DNA of 64,000 bases from Niastella soli (GTDB taxonomy: Bacteria; Bacteroidota; Bacteroidia; Chitinophagales; Chitinophagaceae): contig NZ_JAGHKO010000024.1 of the NCBI RefSeq assembly GCF_017742245.1, forward strand, positions 124,001 to 188,000, given 5' to 3'. Shown here piece by piece: positions 30,001 to 38,355 of this stretch. A program made the position numbers and the translations under genes. Under the pieces are notes generated by a model. The model was not told where the DNA came from and made no database searches. It saw only the letters and a list, made by a program, of their open reading frames with translations. Each line of letters starts with the position of its first letter. Positions within the stretch are counted from its first letter, which is position 1.

Positions 30001-33000
30001 GAGCAATACCCAACTGGCGCAGCAATTTGGGCAAAATCAGCAGGCAAATGGCGCCGGAAATGGCTGGGCCTGGTATATGGGAGCGGAAGCGCCTAATCCG
30101 TATACAATTCCTGGCGGCGCAACACCGCAGCAAACCTACGCTGACCGGTGCGCAAGCTATACCGTACAATGGACAAAAGCGTTGTTACAATGCCCAACCA
30201 TAGCTAATCATGCCAGTAAAGACCAGATAATAAGCGAGATCATGGCTGGCCTGGTAAGTGTTTGTACAAAAGGCAGCGACGACGCCAATCCATTTGGTTC
30301 ATCAGAGGTTCGGCCATCACTGCCCGATGATGGGTCACCACGTAATTTTGAAAAAGTGATCAATGATGTATTGGTAGTACAGTATGGCATTGCAAAAGAT
30401 AACTTATGCAATCCATTTATTATCGAATTTCCCAAGCCTTACAATAAAGGGCCCGAATTTGTAAAGAGCACCATTTCACAATTAGACACCTGTACCTGTA
30501 AACGCTTTACCCAGTTGAAGGCTGAGGCGGCGGCTGCCGAAATTGACACGAACAATTTAGGTTCCTTTAACGAATACCTATATACAAAATACGGTGAAAC
30601 TATTACGCCGGAGTTGTTTGCCAGCCTCAAACAAGGATGCCCGGCAATTGGTACATTTACATGTTATGAGAAGATAGTTCGGGTTGAAGTGCCTTCCACC
30701 ACTACTCCTGCTGAATGTGGATGTAGTTTTGTAGCGTGGGAAGGTTCCGTTAAATCTTGGGACTGTATTAAAAAAATCTGTAACGATTATACCTACATTC
30801 CGCTGGCGTCGCCCCAGCCACTACCCGGATTTTTAAAATGTGGGTTTACCGCCGCCAATAATTGCATTAGCTGCGCAACACTGAGCGCGCTGACAGCAGA
30901 ATTCAAAATGTTGTTTCCCGGTTACAATGCCGCTGTTTTCAGCAGCGAAGACCTTACTGCCAATGATATCCGCGATAATGTGCTCTATGCGCAGTTCCTG
31001 AACTACCGCACCGGGTTACAACTTACCTGGATGGACTATGCGGCTAAGGCAAAAGCCAGTAATTGTAACCTCGCCAACTATAATGATAACACAAACGCTA
31101 CACAAACGGTGGTTTGCCCTGATGCTAAACCATTAATAGATAATACGGACATTCTGAAGCATGAAGATCCCTGCCAGGATGTAAAAGATCTGGCTGTAGC
31201 CATTGCCCAGCAGCAATACCAGCAACAAGTAGCAGCCCTGACTGCAGATTTTGAAACGCAATACCGGCAAAAATGCCTTGCTGCCGGTAATATGGAAGAG
31301 TTTAAGGTAGGGTATAAGGTTAGCGAATATCACTACACGTTGTATTATTATGATTTGGCCGGCAACCTGGTAAAAACCGTACCGCCCAAAGGCGTGAATC
31401 CGGCTTTCAGGCCCTCATTTGCCGATAGCGTTAAAGCGGCGAGGGCTAATGGTTCGTACCTTCCCCGTGACCATAACCTGGTTACCAGCTACCGGTACAA
31501 CAGTTTGAATAGTGTAGTAGCCCAAACTTCACCGGATGGCGGTACTTCTACGTTCTGGTACGACAAACTGGGCCGCCTGGCTGTTAGTCAGAGTGCACAG
31601 CAGTACTTAGATACCAAGTATAGCTATACACTCTATGATGATTTTGGTCGCATCAAAGAAGTAGGGCAAAAACCGCAAAGCGCCGGTATGAATCAGTTCA
31701 CCAGCCAAAATGAGACCCTGCTTGGTAACTGGATCAATGGAAGCGGAGGAATGAAAGAGCAGATGATCGTCACCGTATATGACAAGGTGTTCCCCTCTGT
31801 GCAGGGGCTGAATTTTACCCAGGACAATTTACGTAACCGCGTTAGTTATACGTATGTCAGAGAAAAGGATAATAACGATCCTCATTACACAGCCAGTTTA
31901 TATACGTACGACATTCATGGCAACGTAGATAAGTTATTGCAGGATTTTCTGGGTGTGCAGGGAATGACGCCTAAGTTAATAACGTATGATTATGACCTTA
32001 TCAGTGGAAAAGTCAATATGGTGAGCTATCAGCCAGGTTCTTCCGATGAATTTTATCACCGCTATAAGTACGATGCCGAAAACCGGCTGACCAGCGTGGA
32101 GACCAGTCGCGACAAATTATATTGGGAACGCGATGCCGCTTACAATTATTACAAACACGGACCGCTTGCAAGAACAGAATTAGGTCAACTGCGGGTGCAG
32201 GGCCTGGATTATGCCTATACCTTACAAGGCTGGCTGAAAGGAGTGAACAGTACAACCCCCGGCACCGGTGTGTATGATATAGGCGAAGATGGGTTTGCAG
32301 CCGGTAATAATCAAAGGGTTTCCAGAGATGTAGTTGGTTATGCCCTGCATTATTACGATGCGGTAGAAGGGTCCAAAACCTGGTTGGATTACAAACCAGT
32401 TGTGGGTACTTCTCTTTTTGCCCGGCCGGCTGCCAGCAGCAATTTTGTCTCCCTGTTTAATGGCAATATAGGCGCCATCAGTATCAACAATAGCGGATTC
32501 CCCAAGAACAATACAAGCATCAATGCTGCCCCCTTGTTTTATAATTACCGGTACGATCAATTGAACCGCCTGGTAAGCATGCAGGCATACAATGGATTTG
32601 ATGCAACCAATAACCTGTGGAGCGCAGGAACTTCTTCCATTGCAGATTATGCAGAAGCGGTAAGTTATGATCCGAATGGCAATATAATGACCTATAACCG
32701 GAAGGGAGCGCCCGCCGTTGGAAGTCAGGCCGATATGGATGATCTTACTTATCACTACGATGCCAATACAAACCGCCTTAACTATATAACAGATGCTGTA
32801 ACCAACAGTACTTATACAGAAGACCTGGAGACCCAGGGTGTTGATAACTATAAATACGATGCCATTGGTAATCTCACCAAGGATGCGTCAGCAGGGATAA
32901 CCAACGCCGGCGACATTACATGGACAGTGTATGGAAAAATTGCCAGCATTAGAAAAAATGGCAGTGAAATTAAATATACCTACGATCCTTCGGGCTATCG

Positions 33001-34486
33001 TATCACTAAAACAGTTGCCGGCAAAACCACTGTGTATGTTCGGGACGCCCATGGAAATGTACTGAGTGTTTATGAAACGGATGGAACGACAACGAAACAA
33101 TCGGAGGTACACCTGTTTGGCAACAGCAGGCTGGGAATGCTGACACAGCTAACGAAAGAGCCGGTACTCGACCTGTTACCGGGAAGTTCAGGGAAGTATG
33201 CCATAAGTACCTTTACCCGCAATGAAAAGATCTACGAATTAACCAATCACCTGGGCAATGTACTGGCTACCATAGGGGATAAGAAAATAGCTGTATCTTC
33301 GGGCTCATATAGTTCTTTGATCGATCACTTTGATGCAGATGTTGTAAGTGCGCAGGACTATTATCCATTTGGGATGTTACAGCCGGCAAGGAATTATAAT
33401 GCTGGCGGTTACAGATATGGGTTTAATGGCAAGGAGAACGATAATGAGGTGAAAGGGGTAGGGTTGCAGTTAGATTTTGGAGAAAGAATATATGATCCCA
33501 GAGCCGGAAAGTTTTTGAGCGTCGATCCTTTTGTGCGATCCTTTCCGGGACAAAGCCCTTATGTATTCGCTGCAAATAATCCAGTTTTACTTGTTGATAT
33601 TGATGGGGAAGCACCTGGATTGCCTCCATTGTTTGATGCAGATCAATTTATTCAAAATCTTGCGTTAGCTCATCCACTACTTGCTGCAGGATTTTCCAAA
33701 GCTTATAATACCTCTTTGGCCCATTTACAGAAAGCATCCTGGTATGGAGTCAATATAATGGCTTCAGATAAAAGGTTCCATGACGTCAAGACGAATTGGA
33801 ATACCTTATATGGGATCGCAGGAGAGGTTGAAATGATGGAAAGGTTTTTTGCAGATGCAGCTCCTAACCAGGTGTTAAAAGGACCTGTAAGTGCTTTTTT
33901 TAATAGCGATAAGTTAGTTAGGGAAATACAACTCGTACACCAAACTGTTAGTTTTAGTTTCGAACCGGATAAGTTAACCGATTATACAATAACATATACT
34001 CCAAAGGCAGGTTCTGAAGGTGCTACTTATCACTATGTTTTTGATGATGTTAGAAAAAATGTCTTCGGTAAATACTTGCATCGTCAATCAATGGACCAGA
34101 GTTATAGCGGAAAGACTACATTTGTGCATGAGGTTAAAATAGTATCGCCAGGTAATGAGGATTTGTTTAAAATTATTGAGAGAGGCGTAAACCAACTACT
34201 TGAAAACCCATTAGTAACAAAGTACGGAGGTATACCCGTTTTAGTAATTGATACTAAATCAGCGGAAACAGCCTTAAGTCAGGATGCTGAAAGATTTATT
34301 GCCGCACTTAAGAGATTAAAAGAATATGGTGGAGGTTTGGCTTCGGAAAATGGACTAAACCAGGCCGCGACAAACTCTGTGAATGCCGCGGTACAAACAA
34401 TCAGGAGTACATCCGCCGCCCCGCCTCAAGGCTATTATAAAAACACAAGCGCGACCCAAAAAACTGACGATAAAGAAAATCAATAA
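27029..34486 (+). CDS. RHS-repeat polymorphic toxin with putative PD-(D/E)xK nuclease tip (2485 aa)
   Basis: A signal peptide covers about residues 16-37. An N-terminal beta region is followed by the segment AQFYDGSLRNRQTV / LYDGQGRPAVQILPTP, typical of Bacteroidota RHS proteins. YD repeats occupy about 1430-2150. The RHS-associated core GFNGKENDNE...YDPRAGKFLSVDPF (Asp2156) is followed by YVFAANNPVLLVDIDG. The last roughly 290 residues change character and become AT-rich. They contain GIAGEVEMMERFF and FVHEVKIVSPG (Glu2368-x-Lys2370), which could be the Glu and ExK of a PD-(D/E)xK nuclease. The adjacent small gene, 8 bp downstream, is the immunity candidate. The toxin activity is inferred; the RHS identity is secure. 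Confidence 0.9.
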   Translation: MPSIIKKSNNHQCLTYKLPVLLLGIILLFLNTTSFATGDDGIETSNSYVLAGSPGKVSSGTNVIQLAQLADGAVAPMNYVWANEQTKKIKNIITLKVLEDTFDIIPVDFTASVDLLIEYRLAGSGTVNTLPVKTLSVTYTKDKGVKYDARQYLSLDDAEYVKVTVMHVEGAPIGNFDPKTQLVLENEMRVTRYYDLQTGVQPTLTLSSPTDDELPVSWTIQPNAGNTHTQLEWAWVEDEMADAYKINGVTDYNLVFKNNSTRIDLPGSVFAYKIPALYSSGTIYCRIRAVNIKKSGSRTDGPWAPVQFITVNGFADNAMNWQANVSYAEEGKRKAVAQFYDGSLRNRQTVTKDNVTNTVVTAETLYDGQGRPAVQILPTPSGDAAMKYYSQLNLFNGQSPGDDPTKFFDLQALNSTGSTVPEMNVSGGAAKYYSAGGVAISNSPNTPDAEGYPYVVTRYTPDGSGRIMAQSAPGAAFQMGKGHETKYYYGTPAQEELDGLFGTEAGIYTHYFKNMVKDPNGQMSVSYVDMQGRTVATALAGSEPANIVALNKSDYPGQAGDSITRNLLNRNSNIAKNNSIESINSLLVPATTNYTFVYKLDPERLQLNACGGASVCYDCQYDLEISITDESGDTDPIIKKFNNVKASVTDNCADPVGSFAFTFDTTLLPGSYSIRKTLTINEASLQAAKELYLSKAICPTTEQDLITTITNSLLSTSECAVPPSAYSCASCTSPLPTKRQLMLNDMIPYSGQYAQETASNSMGVTYNIFTTGNYRLPWNRTKNEDRYRTTEGLVDEIIQPGNTLDKLNNTSKDAFNEAFQNSWAEALLPHHPEYDKLVFAEDHLANSYNWISNFNGATTYAQAAANNYIFTSAGNLTDNFYSEAPGYKAAMVDKISNNYLNGLSLWQIAYGDVACKNLAVASDKDNCYTSAPKTPPYNNLSTAEKDRVWNVFKNLYATERDNQVNAYINNSVPLSNAQTLVDQGYLLQFPTSNTQLAQQFGQNQQANGAGNGWAWYMGAEAPNPYTIPGGATPQQTYADRCASYTVQWTKALLQCPTIANHASKDQIISEIMAGLVSVCTKGSDDANPFGSSEVRPSLPDDGSPRNFEKVINDVLVVQYGIAKDNLCNPFIIEFPKPYNKGPEFVKSTISQLDTCTCKRFTQLKAEAAAAEIDTNNLGSFNEYLYTKYGETITPELFASLKQGCPAIGTFTCYEKIVRVEVPSTTTPAECGCSFVAWEGSVKSWDCIKKICNDYTYIPLASPQPLPGFLKCGFTAANNCISCATLSALTAEFKMLFPGYNAAVFSSEDLTANDIRDNVLYAQFLNYRTGLQLTWMDYAAKAKASNCNLANYNDNTNATQTVVCPDAKPLIDNTDILKHEDPCQDVKDLAVAIAQQQYQQQVAALTADFETQYRQKCLAAGNMEEFKVGYKVSEYHYTLYYYDLAGNLVKTVPPKGVNPAFRPSFADSVKAARANGSYLPRDHNLVTSYRYNSLNSVVAQTSPDGGTSTFWYDKLGRLAVSQSAQQYLDTKYSYTLYDDFGRIKEVGQKPQSAGMNQFTSQNETLLGNWINGSGGMKEQMIVTVYDKVFPSVQGLNFTQDNLRNRVSYTYVREKDNNDPHYTASLYTYDIHGNVDKLLQDFLGVQGMTPKLITYDYDLISGKVNMVSYQPGSSDEFYHRYKYDAENRLTSVETSRDKLYWERDAAYNYYKHGPLARTELGQLRVQGLDYAYTLQGWLKGVNSTTPGTGVYDIGEDGFAAGNNQRVSRDVVGYALHYYDAVEGSKTWLDYKPVVGTSLFARPAASSNFVSLFNGNIGAISINNSGFPKNNTSINAAPLFYNYRYDQLNRLVSMQAYNGFDATNNLWSAGTSSIADYAEAVSYDPNGNIMTYNRKGAPAVGSQADMDDLTYHYDANTNRLNYITDAVTNSTYTEDLETQGVDNYKYDAIGNLTKDASAGITNAGDITWTVYGKIASIRKNGSEIKYTYDPSGYRITKTVAGKTTVYVRDAHGNVLSVYETDGTTTKQSEVHLFGNSRLGMLTQLTKEPVLDLLPGSSGKYAISTFTRNEKIYELTNHLGNVLATIGDKKIAVSSGSYSSLIDHFDADVVSAQDYYPFGMLQPARNYNAGGYRYGFNGKENDNEVKGVGLQLDFGERIYDPRAGKFLSVDPFVRSFPGQSPYVFAANNPVLLVDIDGEAPGLPPLFDADQFIQNLALAHPLLAAGFSKAYNTSLAHLQKASWYGVNIMASDKRFHDVKTNWNTLYGIAGEVEMMERFFADAAPNQVLKGPVSAFFNSDKLVREIQLVHQTVSFSFEPDKLTDYTITYTPKAGSEGATYHYVFDDVRKNVFGKYLHRQSMDQSYSGKTTFVHEVKIVSPGNEDLFKIIERGVNQLLENPLVTKYGGIPVLVIDTKSAETALSQDAERFIAALKRLKEYGGGLASENGLNQAATNSVNAAVQTIRSTSAAPPQGYYKNTSATQKTDDKENQ

Positions 34487-34494
34487 TAAAAAGT

Positions 34495-34941
34495 ATGAAG
34501 TATTTATTTATTGGAGTGCCAATTATTTGTCTTATAGTTGCTATTGTAATAAGAACGAGAGACGTTATATTGATAAATAATGGCTGGCTTGTTGGCTCAA
34601 GGAATTTACAATACTCCCTGCTGTTTTTGATCGCAATTACCTCCTTAGCCATATTTATTGCGGGGAATAATAACGCATTCGTTAATAAAAGTATGTCTAT
34701 TTTGTTTGTCGTTTGCTTATTGTCACTTGTTATGTCTTTGTGTGTTACTTACCTTTTATATGAGTTGCCGGATTTTCTTTTTCATAAACCTAGATTTTAT
34801 GTTACAGTTGATCCGGGAGGTAAAATGAAAGTCGATGTATTATATCCTGTGTTTTTTGCCGGTACATTACTTATTGTGTATCTAGTCAATTTTCTTTGTT
34901 TAATAGTAACTATTTTATCTCCCAAAATTAGCCAAATGTAG
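34495..34941 (+). CDS. Putative immunity protein: small four-helix membrane protein
   Basis: This 148-residue protein starts 8 bp after the RHS stop. It is AT-rich like the toxin tip. Four transmembrane segments are visible: about 3-20 (FIGVPIICLIVAIVI), 42-60 (QYSLLFLIAITSLAIFIAG), 68-90 and 118-142. The position is that of a cognate immunity gene. A membrane immunity protein usually matches a membrane-acting toxin, which conflicts with the nuclease reading of the RHS tip; see findings. The family is not recognised. Confidence 0.6.
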   Translation: MKYLFIGVPIICLIVAIVIRTRDVILINNGWLVGSRNLQYSLLFLIAITSLAIFIAGNNNAFVNKSMSILFVVCLLSLVMSLCVTYLLYELPDFLFHKPRFYVTVDPGGKMKVDVLYPVFFAGTLLIVYLVNFLCLIVTILSPKISQM

Positions 34942-34978
34942 TGGGTGATGTATAAATAATTGAAGTATTGAACACTCA

Positions 34979-35006
34979 AAGCCAAGCCTAACCGCCTGGC
35001 TTTTTA
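34979..35006. terminator. Terminator at the end of the RHS cluster
   Basis: The arms AAGCCAAGC / GCCTGGCTT (one mismatch) are followed by TTTT. It lies between the convergent rightward immunity gene and the leftward gene that ends at 35037. Confidence 0.7.
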
Positions 35007-35036
35007 GTTATAGGTTCGATGCCTTGAGACATCCCT

Positions 35037-35681
35037 CTAATACATTAACCTGTTCACCTCGTTCATCGTTACGGTGAACTTTTCCGCTATTATATAGGGT
35101 TGCAATAAGTAAAAATTATCCGGACTGATACCAGGGTTACCAAACAAAAGCAGGGAGTGTTTATGTTTTCCTTTATCCGTGCTTCTTTTTGAAAAGGTTA
35201 CCCCGTGTTTATTGAATATGGGCTGGTATGTTTCGAGTAAAGATTCAGGAATATGGATGGTGGCCCCTTCTTTTGTATTGATCCATTGCGGAATACTGAA
35301 AAATAACCGGTGAAAATCGATCCAGTTACCACAGGCATTGTTATGTGCAATGTAAAGATCACCTATCAGTTCTGCTACATTGGTAACGGACCCTTGCAAA
35401 TTCAGGTACAGTATATTATTATTTTCCCAAAGTGCCGGATGCGAGGTGTATAATTTGATCCGGTTGTATGGGAACTTTAATCCTTCTAACCGGCTGGAGG
35501 TCCCGTGACCTTCACAAAAGATCTCCCCCTCATACTGAATAAGGTCATTGATGTGGTCAATGATCATAAATCTGATCTTCAGATCAAATGTCTTTTGACG
35601 GGCCACCACTTCATTTATGATCAGGTTTCCCTTCAGGATAAATGCTTCCGAATTAGTGATCTCAATTAGCTGTTCTAACAT
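35037..35681 (-). CDS. Conserved hypothetical protein
   Basis: This 214-residue protein is soluble, with no signal peptide and no membrane segments. The composition is mixed, with motifs such as IRFMIIDHINDLIQYEGEIF and WIDFHRLFFSIPQW. I do not recognise the family. It stands alone: the next gene on the same strand ends 98 bp upstream. The intracellular location next to the RHS locus would fit an orphan immunity protein, but nothing in the sequence proves it. Confidence 0.55.
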   Translation of the reverse strand: MLEQLIEITNSEAFILKGNLIINEVVARQKTFDLKIRFMIIDHINDLIQYEGEIFCEGHGTSSRLEGLKFPYNRIKLYTSHPALWENNNILYLNLQGSVTNVAELIGDLYIAHNNACGNWIDFHRLFFSIPQWINTKEGATIHIPESLLETYQPIFNKHGVTFSKRSTDKGKHKHSLLLFGNPGISPDNFYLLQPYIIAEKFTVTMNEVNRLMY

Positions 35682-35779
35682 GATTGCAACTTTTAATTTA
35701 CCTGCATAGGGAAATTACGAAATATTGCTGGAAACCAATTATCTATTACGGCTCTTTAAACAAGAGAATACCGTCCTTT

Positions 35780-36265
35780 TTACATACTTATTGCCTCCAG
35801 GCGGCCTGTTTCTTCTATGGCTTTATTAATAAGGGCCCTGGTCTTTTTGAAATCCATCCAGCATAACACCAGGATCAGTCCTAATGCAAAAAGGTTTATA
35901 AATAAAGGCTCATAAGAAGGGTGGCCTGTTGTATACCGGTACATAAACTGTGCAAACAGGGTAACTACTATTGAACAGAAAGCTATTAAAACGCCGTAAC
36001 TAAATCTTATTTGATAGGAAATGAATTGATCTACTTTTCGAAACCGAAAGATCACTTTGGGAATGGTCCGCCCTGACGATTGTATAAGGGTAATTAAAAA
36101 TTCCTTGTTATTGTCGAAGCCTAAAAAATACTTTCCTTCAGTTGTAGAACGCCATGGTTTTCTAAAGTCAATTGTGGTAGACTTAATATCAGATAAAGAA
36201 ACGATCGCATTTTCCACCATTTCAGGGTCGGCGTTCTCAATTTTGATAGTTTTGAAGTATAACAT
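35780..36265 (-). CDS. Membrane protein, paralogue of the next gene (A)
   Basis: This 161-residue protein has an N-terminal soluble domain (FKTIKIENADPEMVENAI, GKYFLGFDNNKEFLITLIQSS, KVIFRFRKVDQFISYQIRFS). Two transmembrane helices (about 90-108 and 122-140) and a basic tail (KKTRALINKAIEETGRL) follow. It aligns throughout with the protein encoded at 36298-36828, so the two are tandem duplicates. The function is unknown. Confidence 0.65.
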   Translation of the reverse strand: MLYFKTIKIENADPEMVENAIVSLSDIKSTTIDFRKPWRSTTEGKYFLGFDNNKEFLITLIQSSGRTIPKVIFRFRKVDQFISYQIRFSYGVLIAFCSIVVTLFAQFMYRYTTGHPSYEPLFINLFALGLILVLCWMDFKKTRALINKAIEETGRLEAISM

Positions 36266-36297
36266 GGGTATAGGATAATTATGATTTTATAAGCTTA

Positions 36298-36828
36298 TTA
36301 CAAAATATTGCTGGAAAGCATGTCATCATCAAGTGTCCGCTGAATGGCTTTATTGATCAGTTTACGGGTTATTTGTATCTCTTTTAAAATGATTACCGTC
36401 TTTACGGTAAGTAAGATTAAGATTATGAAGAGCAGGTCAAAGTCACTCCCACTAACAGATAACGCCCTTGCCACTATTACTAACCAGAAAAAAAAGAAGC
36501 AAAGGAGCACGATGGAAGAGAATCCAGGCCGCACCTGGTAGGTTGTGAACCCATTATTCTTTTTAAAACGCACAAAAATCTTCGTTCTTCCGCCTTTACT
36601 CCAGGAGTTAATTATTTTTTTTCCGACAAGGCGGTCACTATTCGTTAACCGGGTAATCAGAAAAATATCTCCTCTTTCTATACCAGTAAAGAATTTTTTG
36701 TCGTGGTCTTCACCGGCAGTTATTAAAAAATCAAAATAAGAGCTTCTGGTTACTGTATAGGACCGGATCGCCCTTTCAATGAGCTCCGGAGAAGTGTTTG
36801 GTATGGTTATGGTCTTAAAATAGAACAT
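36298..36828 (-). CDS. Membrane protein, paralogue of the next gene (B)
   Basis: This 176-residue protein has the same layout as its neighbour: FKTITIPNTSPELIERAI at the start, FFTGIERGDIFLITRLTNS, IFVRFKKNNGFTTYQVRPG, two transmembrane segments, then RKLINKAIQRT at the end. It has an insertion of about 15 residues relative to the paralogue. Divergence is considerable, so the duplication is not recent. The function is unknown. Confidence 0.65.
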   Translation of the reverse strand: MFYFKTITIPNTSPELIERAIRSYTVTRSSYFDFLITAGEDHDKKFFTGIERGDIFLITRLTNSDRLVGKKIINSWSKGGRTKIFVRFKKNNGFTTYQVRPGFSSIVLLCFFFFWLVIVARALSVSGSDFDLLFIILILLTVKTVIILKEIQITRKLINKAIQRTLDDDMLSSNIL

Positions 36829-36845
36829 AGGGCAGGGGCTGTCTG

Positions 36846-37484
36846 TTACTCAAACTTTTGCTGTATATTTTTATTCCATAGTTTCACGGCAAACTGCATG
36901 AATTCCGCAGGACCTGCGGTAAAGGCCGCATCAAATTTGTATTCACCGCCTTCAAACTCCTTTTCACCCACCTGCACTTTATTGGTGCCGCGCATAGCGT
37001 ATTTTTGTTTGCCCTGGTACATGATTATTTTCATGTCGCTCGGACTAACATCGCCATGGCAAACGGTCCTGTACATGACCCATACTTCCCCTATACCGTC
37101 GTTATTCAAATCGGTCACCTGCAAGGTGTTTTTTACAAAACTGGCTTCCAGATCAACCGGACAGTCACTGATAAGATCATACACTTTCCAGGTTTGTTGT
37201 ATGGAATCGCTTACTATAAAGTGAAAAGCAAACAGCTCCGCGTCCCGGCCTTCGTTTTCATGTTTGAATTTGGGGTTTGTATAAATACCCGTCTCGCTGG
37301 TGACCACAATATTATCACCGGCCAGATCATTCCAGCGAATGGCTTGTTTTAATTTACCGGGGAATTTAATACCTGCCGGCAATTTGCTTTTGTCGATGGC
37401 AGTTACTTTAATGGTACCCTGAGCTAATATAGTCAGGGGAAGCAGGGGAGTGAGGCCAAGAAAAAGTACGAGTAAATTGGTCAT
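36846..37484 (-). CDS. Secreted M949_RS01915-like surface-polysaccharide-associated protein
   Basis: This 212-residue protein starts at 37484, chosen because it gives a signal peptide (MTNLLVLFLGLTPLLPL...LAQ); the longer frame overlaps the upstream gene. WKVYDLISDCPVDLEASFV, TDLNNDGIGEVWVMYRTVCHG and SDMKIIMYQG match my recollection of the M949_RS01915 family, first linked to surface polysaccharide in Riemerella. The TDLNNDGIGEVWVMY stretch resembles a calcium-binding FG-GAP loop. It is 40 bp downstream of the DUF2004 gene on the same strand. Confidence 0.6.
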   Translation of the reverse strand: MTNLLVLFLGLTPLLPLTILAQGTIKVTAIDKSKLPAGIKFPGKLKQAIRWNDLAGDNIVVTSETGIYTNPKFKHENEGRDAELFAFHFIVSDSIQQTWKVYDLISDCPVDLEASFVKNTLQVTDLNNDGIGEVWVMYRTVCHGDVSPSDMKIIMYQGKQKYAMRGTNKVQVGEKEFEGGEYKFDAAFTAGPAEFMQFAVKLWNKNIQQKFE

Positions 37485-37524
37485 GCTATTATTTGACAGG
37501 AATGCGTTTGGTAAAAAGTGAATA

Positions 37525-38028
37525 TTAGCTTTCCATGGAGATATGGTCCAGCTCGCCGTTTTCGTTTGTATTGATGACCACCAGATAATCGGTAAGTTCC
37601 CGGCCAATGGAATAATCAAAAACAACAAATGTATCCTGGGAATCTGGGTAAAAGCCTACCCGCACCAAATGCAGTGCATTGATAAATTGCCTTTCCGGGT
37701 CAACAGATGCATTTCCAAAATCGATCAATGCTGCCAGTTCCTCTTCTTCCATTTCTCCCAGGTGATGCTCCACATACGTTACAATGGTATCACAGTCCTC
37801 CTCATTCGCAAAATCCTGATCAATATATTGTTTGTTTTTCAGATCATAGCTGGCCAGGTTATCCAAAAACTGCTTTACTTTTTCCAAACGAGCGACGTCA
37901 ATGGACTTATTGTCAAAATTCAGGTCAAGGTCAATTTCTCTGCCGTTAAATTCAACCACAGCGCCATAATATTCTTCTAATGCAGCCGGATCAATTTCGC
38001 CGAAATGAGGTAACATATAGGGATTCAT
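37525..38028 (-). CDS. DUF2004 family protein
   Basis: This 167-residue acidic cytoplasmic protein has YYGAVVEFNGREIDLDLNFD near the start and RVGFYPDSQDTFVVFDYSIG and TDYLVVINTNENGEL towards the end, as in DUF2004 proteins. These often occur singly or near toxin-immunity loci in Bacteroidota. No catalytic residues can be assigned. Confidence 0.65.
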   Translation of the reverse strand: MNPYMLPHFGEIDPAALEEYYGAVVEFNGREIDLDLNFDNKSIDVARLEKVKQFLDNLASYDLKNKQYIDQDFANEEDCDTIVTYVEHHLGEMEEEELAALIDFGNASVDPERQFINALHLVRVGFYPDSQDTFVVFDYSIGRELTDYLVVINTNENGELDHISMES

Positions 38029-38049
38029 AAGATATATTTGTTGGATCTT

Positions 38050-38355
38050 TTATTTACTCTTTGCTGATAAATAATATTGTTTGTATTCTTCGGGGTACCA
38101 GTCTTTAAACCAGCCGATGCAATCAACGCAATTTACTGCTATGAGCCTCTGATGCGCCATCGAGTAAAAGACGGGCCCAAAATAACACAAAAGATCAATG
38201 GAAGAAAGTTCTGAACTGGGATAATTGGGATTTGTGGGATGGTTTGGGATGAAGACAAACGGCGCATGCATCCGCTCCCATTCATCCCAATAATCCCAGA
38301 AATCCCAGTTCAGACAATTATCACCACCAGCGCTCCCACTGAAACGATCAACCAC
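38050..38355 (-). CDS. Doubtful short ORF partly built from an inverted repeat
   Basis: The frame codes for 101 residues, but its first half is encoded by the palindrome at 38211-38313 (a Trp/Asn/Pro-rich, low-plausibility stretch). Its 5' end overlaps the 3' end of the transporter gene on the same strand. The second half (MAHQRLIAVNCVDCIGWFKD and the following residues) might be the tail of a real gene cut by the repeat. I would not trust it as a protein. Confidence 0.25.
   Translation of the reverse strand: MVDRFSGSAGGDNCLNWDFWDYWDEWERMHAPFVFIPNHPTNPNYPSSELSSIDLLCYFGPVFYSMAHQRLIAVNCVDCIGWFKDWYPEEYKQYYLSAKSK
38211..38313. repeat. Inverted-repeat element with CTGAACTGGGAT ends
   Basis: The 12-bp perfect terminal arms CTGAACTGGGAT / ATCCCAGTTCAG enclose a 103-bp imperfect hairpin. 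Each arm contains further GGGAT (or ATCCC) units: TTGGGAT, GTGGGAT and TTGGGAT on the left, mirrored on the right. The right arm supplies the TGA stop codon of the transporter gene read leftward. It looks like a small dispersed palindromic element inserted at the gene end. Confidence 0.65.
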
